NCBI GenBank assembly: GCA_964441755.1
Contig: CAYTVG010000001.1
Coordinates: forward strand, 248,001-312,000
Length of the DNA stretch: 64,000 nucleotides
Direction of reading: 5' to 3'
Origin: JAUMBM01 sp964441755
Lineage (GTDB): Bacteria; Bacteroidota; Bacteroidia; Chitinophagales; Saprospiraceae
Below the pieces are notes generated by a model. That model worked only from the letters and a program-made list of their open reading frames with translations, was not told the origin of the DNA and made no database searches. Numbering within the stretch: position 1 is the first letter of the stretch; each line of letters starts with the position of its first letter. The translations under genes were made by a program, and so were the position numbers. Positions 61,949-64,000 of this stretch are shown piece after piece.

Positions 61949-62299
61949 TTATATACAATCAGGGTTACAACCTGCCGGGTTGGCTGGTCGCCATTGCTTT
62001 GGTTTGTGCTGGTTGGACTATATGGCTGGGTGGATGTTGCCTGACAAAATATACTGGCAGGCCACAGAAAAATATAGATAGTCAAAGATATGACATAGTT
62101 GGCTGGAAGTGCGGAAGCACAGCAGCTTTTTGTCGACTTTCAATAAGTTTTTACCAAACTGTGATTAGTGGCAACCCTCTTACCACTGAAAGCGTTATGT
62201 AAGCAATTTATTATTGTCAAACCTGCAGCGACCAGGCCCGGGGAATCAACCCCTAGCCAAAGGCTGCAGCGAACTATCCTTTGGCCAAATAAGAGGATT
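61936..62299. other. 364-base region between divergent metF and TlpA genes
   Basis: It contains a metF leader of about 140 bases if the box at 62082-62089 is used, and on the plus strand a G/C hairpin group (GGGG-AATCAA-CCCC and CCAAAGG...CCTTTGG, around 62240-62284) before the TlpA-like gene. No riboswitch that I recognise and no gene. Confidence 0.5.
62082..62089 (-). promoter_or_regulatory. Promoter -7 box, metF
   Basis: On the minus strand TATCTTTG, an exact TAnnTTTG match; predicts a leader of about 140 bases. Confidence 0.4.
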
Positions 62300-62842
62300 A
62301 TGTCATCAGAAGAAAAGAACAAAAGATACTGGTGGATTATGGGTGTGCTGCTACTCCTGCTGCTGGGGCGCTACCTGTATATGAAACCGGCCCAAAAGGA
62401 AGGAGATAAGCTGCCGCCACTGGAGGCGACCCGCCTCGACGGGCAGCCTTTTTCGCTGGAAAAAATGCGCGGTCGCTACGTCGTGCTTGATTTCTGGGGA
62501 AGTTGGTGTGGCCCCTGTCGGCGAGCCAATCCGGAATTGGTAGCCCTCTACCAACAATTTGGTCAGGTGAGCTTCACTGATGCGTCGGGCTTTTCGATTG
62601 TAAGCGTAGGTATAGAGGAGGACAGAGAGCGTTGGCTCAATGCCATCAATCGTGACGGTTTGGTATGGCCCGACCACATACTTGACTTGTCGAGCAGCCT
62701 GCGCTTTTTCAATTCACCCATAGCGGCATCTTTCGGTATCCGGCAAGTGCCAACGACCTACTTTATTGGCCCTTCCGGAGATATCATCGCCATCAATCTG
62801 CCACCCGACCAAATCCGGCGATATTTGGAGACAAAAATATGA
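62300..62842 (+). CDS. TlpA-like thiol-disulfide oxidoreductase
   Basis: A 180-residue membrane-anchored thioredoxin-fold protein. One membrane helix (about 10-27) is followed by a periplasmic thioredoxin domain (about 38-178) with WCGPC (Cys70, Cys73) and the cis-Pro region VPTTYF. It should reduce or exchange disulfides of envelope proteins. The ATG at 62300 is preceded by AGAGG at a good distance and gives the expected N-terminus, whereas a frame to 62168 is longer but non-family. Confidence 0.88.
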   Translation: MSSEEKNKRYWWIMGVLLLLLLGRYLYMKPAQKEGDKLPPLEATRLDGQPFSLEKMRGRYVVLDFWGSWCGPCRRANPELVALYQQFGQVSFTDASGFSIVSVGIEEDRERWLNAINRDGLVWPDHILDLSSSLRFFNSPIAASFGIRQVPTTYFIGPSGDIIAINLPPDQIRRYLETKI

Positions 62843-62917
62843 CAAATTGTCGCATGTCATTTTCTGGCAACATAATTGCAGACATATATAGGTAATCGTT
62901 AAAAAATAAAATCGGTT

Positions 62918-63487
62918 ATGAGTGAAAAAGAGCATCAGGAGACAACTGAACCGACTGCAGAGACTACTGTAAATACTGCCGGGCAGGAAGAAGAAACCGT
63001 TCAGCAATCTGCGGATAATCAAGAAGATAAATCCTCTGTGTCGCAAGAGGGGCTGCAAGCAGAAATAGCAGAACTCAAGGACAAATATCTCCGTTTACTG
63101 GCAGAGTTTGACAACTACAGAAAACGGGTGAGCAGGGAAAAAATCGAACTGATAAACACTGCTGCACAAGACACATTGTCAGCTCTCTTGCCGGTTTTGG
63201 ACGATTTTGACAGAGCGAAGCGCATAGCGGATCAAGAGGGCAGCACCGAACCTTTCAGTGAGGGTATGCAGCTCCTTTATCATAAGCTTTATTCCATATT
63301 GCGCCAAAAGGGTCTGGAACCCATGGAAAGCAATGGTGTTGCGTTTAATGCTGAACAGCATGAGGCGATCACGGAAATTCCGGTTCCTACTGAAGAGCTG
63401 AAAGGAAAAATTGTAGATACCATCGAAAAAGGGTATTCATTACACGGCAAGATTATCCGCTACGCCAAAGTGGTGGTGGGCAAATAA
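62918..63487 (+). CDS. grpE: Nucleotide exchange factor GrpE
   Basis: A 189-residue co-chaperone that speeds ADP release from DnaK. The N-terminus is long, acidic and Gln/Glu-rich (1-50), a coiled coil follows (50-90), and the C-terminal beta domain has GLEPMESNGVAFNAEQHEAI. It is followed after 24 bases by dnaJ. No CIRCE element (the HrcA operator) is seen upstream. Confidence 0.95.
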   Translation: MSEKEHQETTEPTAETTVNTAGQEEETVQQSADNQEDKSSVSQEGLQAEIAELKDKYLRLLAEFDNYRKRVSREKIELINTAAQDTLSALLPVLDDFDRAKRIADQEGSTEPFSEGMQLLYHKLYSILRQKGLEPMESNGVAFNAEQHEAITEIPVPTEELKGKIVDTIEKGYSLHGKIIRYAKVVVGK

Positions 63488-63511
63488 TCACGGCCAATTA
63501 ATCTGGCAATT

Positions 63512-64000
63512 ATGGCTGCAAAAAGAGATTATTACGAAGTTTTGGGGGTACCCAAAAATGCTTCGAGCGACGATATCCGCAAGGCTTACCGCAAGATGGC
63601 CATGCAGTATCACCCTGACCGAAATCCCGATGATAAATCGGCGGAAGAAAAATTTAAGGAGGCTGCAGAGGCCTATGAGGTGTTGAATGATGCTGACAAA
63701 CGGGCTCGTTACGACCGCTACGGTCACGCAGGCGTTGACCCCAACATGGGCGGCGGCGGCTTTAGTGGCGGAATGACCATGGACGATATCTTCAGCCAGT
63801 TTGGAGACATCTTCGGGGAAGGTTTTTTTGGGGGAGGCCGGCAGCAGCGTGGTGAGAGGGGGTCTAACCTCCGCATCAAAGTATCTTTAAGCCTGGAGGA
63901 AATTGCCAAAGGGGTTGCCAAAAAAATAAAGGTCAGAAAGCAGGTCAGTTGCAGTCAGTGCAACGGGAGTGGTGCCAAAGATGCCAGTTCTGTAAGTACG
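63512..64000 (+). CDS. dnaJ: Chaperone protein DnaJ (5' part, runs off the window)
   Basis: The first 163 codons of DnaJ, the J-domain co-chaperone that stimulates DnaK ATPase. The J-domain (1-70) carries YYEVLGVPKNASSDDIRKAYR and the HPD motif in YHPDRN. A Gly/Phe-rich linker (75-115) and the first zinc-finger repeat (CSQCNGSG) follow. The frame is open to base 64000. It is directly downstream of grpE and likely cotranscribed. Confidence 0.95.
   Translation, partial: MAAKRDYYEVLGVPKNASSDDIRKAYRKMAMQYHPDRNPDDKSAEEKFKEAAEAYEVLNDADKRARYDRYGHAGVDPNMGGGGFSGGMTMDDIFSQFGDIFGEGFFGGGRQQRGERGSNLRIKVSLSLEEIAKGVAKKIKVRKQVSCSQCNGSGAKDASSVST

Noticed and set aside
62168..62299. N-terminal extension of the TlpA-like protein
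   Set aside because: It lacks family similarity, and a good ribosome site (AGAGG) precedes the ATG at 62300.
62843..62917. Possible heat-shock CIRCE element before grpE
   Set aside because: The 9-base inverted repeat of HrcA operators is not found in this gap; only weak partial complementarity is seen.
1..64000. CRISPR array, tRNA or rRNA genes, insertion sequences, phage or defence genes
   Set aside because: Searched by eye in all intergenic stretches; no spaced direct repeats, transposase motifs, tRNA-like cloverleaf or toxin-antitoxin pairs were seen. A covariance-model tRNA scan would be decisive for small RNA genes.

Overview
The window looks like ordinary chromosome of a Bacteroidota (Bacteroidetes) bacterium with mid-range G+C. 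A Saprospirales-like relative is my guess, but the class is not fixed by anything decisive. Supporting signs are exact TAnnTTTG promoter -7 boxes upstream of many genes, an atpD-atpC pair separated from the other ATP synthase genes and with a short epsilon subunit, a DUF5686/carboxypeptidase-regulatory protein, PRPs of the mutL-rhomboid-rhomboid-nuclease type, SurA-like chaperones in an operon, and many lipoproteins with Bacteroidota-style signal peptides. I count 52 genes. I see no rRNA, tRNA, CRISPR array, insertion sequence, prophage or other mobile element, and no gene that is clearly broken. The last gene, dnaJ, runs off the right edge.

Layout. 1-6060: uppS-bamA (cell envelope), a class III aminotransferase, and a TPR lipoprotein. 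6100-9200: moaA, diverging from a sterol-desaturase-type hydroxylase coupled to a small membrane protein, then a methyltransferase. 9300-14600: a two-component system, an unknown polytopic membrane protein and a polysaccharide flippase. 14700-19100: three parvulin/SurA-type periplasmic chaperone genes, the middle one without a recognisable isomerase domain. 19100-26000: DUF819 transporter-like protein, CYTH protein, 3-hydroxyacyl-CoA dehydrogenase, galE, and a convergent DUF5686 outer-membrane protein. 26100-32500: small FDYxPR protein, mutL, two rhomboid proteases, an EEP-family hydrolase, a DUF1963 protein and a 29-residue lipoprotein gene. 32600-38800 (minus strand): uvrB, a baeRF-like gene, a site-2 protease and an isolated DUF5691 gene. 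39000-44300: atpDC, then on the minus strand a DUF457 membrane protein, an OmpA lipoprotein and a coiled-coil membrane protein. 44800-49900: purH, coaX, an outer-membrane protein and a TPR protein. 50000-56600: glycosyltransferase, nadB, a peroxiredoxin-clpS-aat cluster (N-degron pathway), an EamA transporter and a GH25 lysozyme lipoprotein. 56900-64000: a large protein with the domain order of mammalian soluble adenylyl cyclase (C1-C2-AAA-TPR), metF, a TlpA-like thioredoxin, grpE and dnaJ.

The genes are mostly housekeeping: envelope assembly (uppS, bamA, SurA-like proteins, OmpA, flippase), DNA repair (mutL, uvrB), cofactor and nucleotide synthesis (moaA, nadB, coaX, purH, metF), energy (atpDC) and protein quality control (rhomboids, S2P, clpS-aat, grpE-dnaJ). 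I did not find a clearly new multi-gene system. The best leads are the soluble-adenylyl-cyclase-like protein, the tiny cysteine-rich lipoprotein, a Crp/Fnr-geometry palindrome between moaA and the hydroxylase, the orphan DUF5691 gene, and tandem long hairpins between convergent genes.
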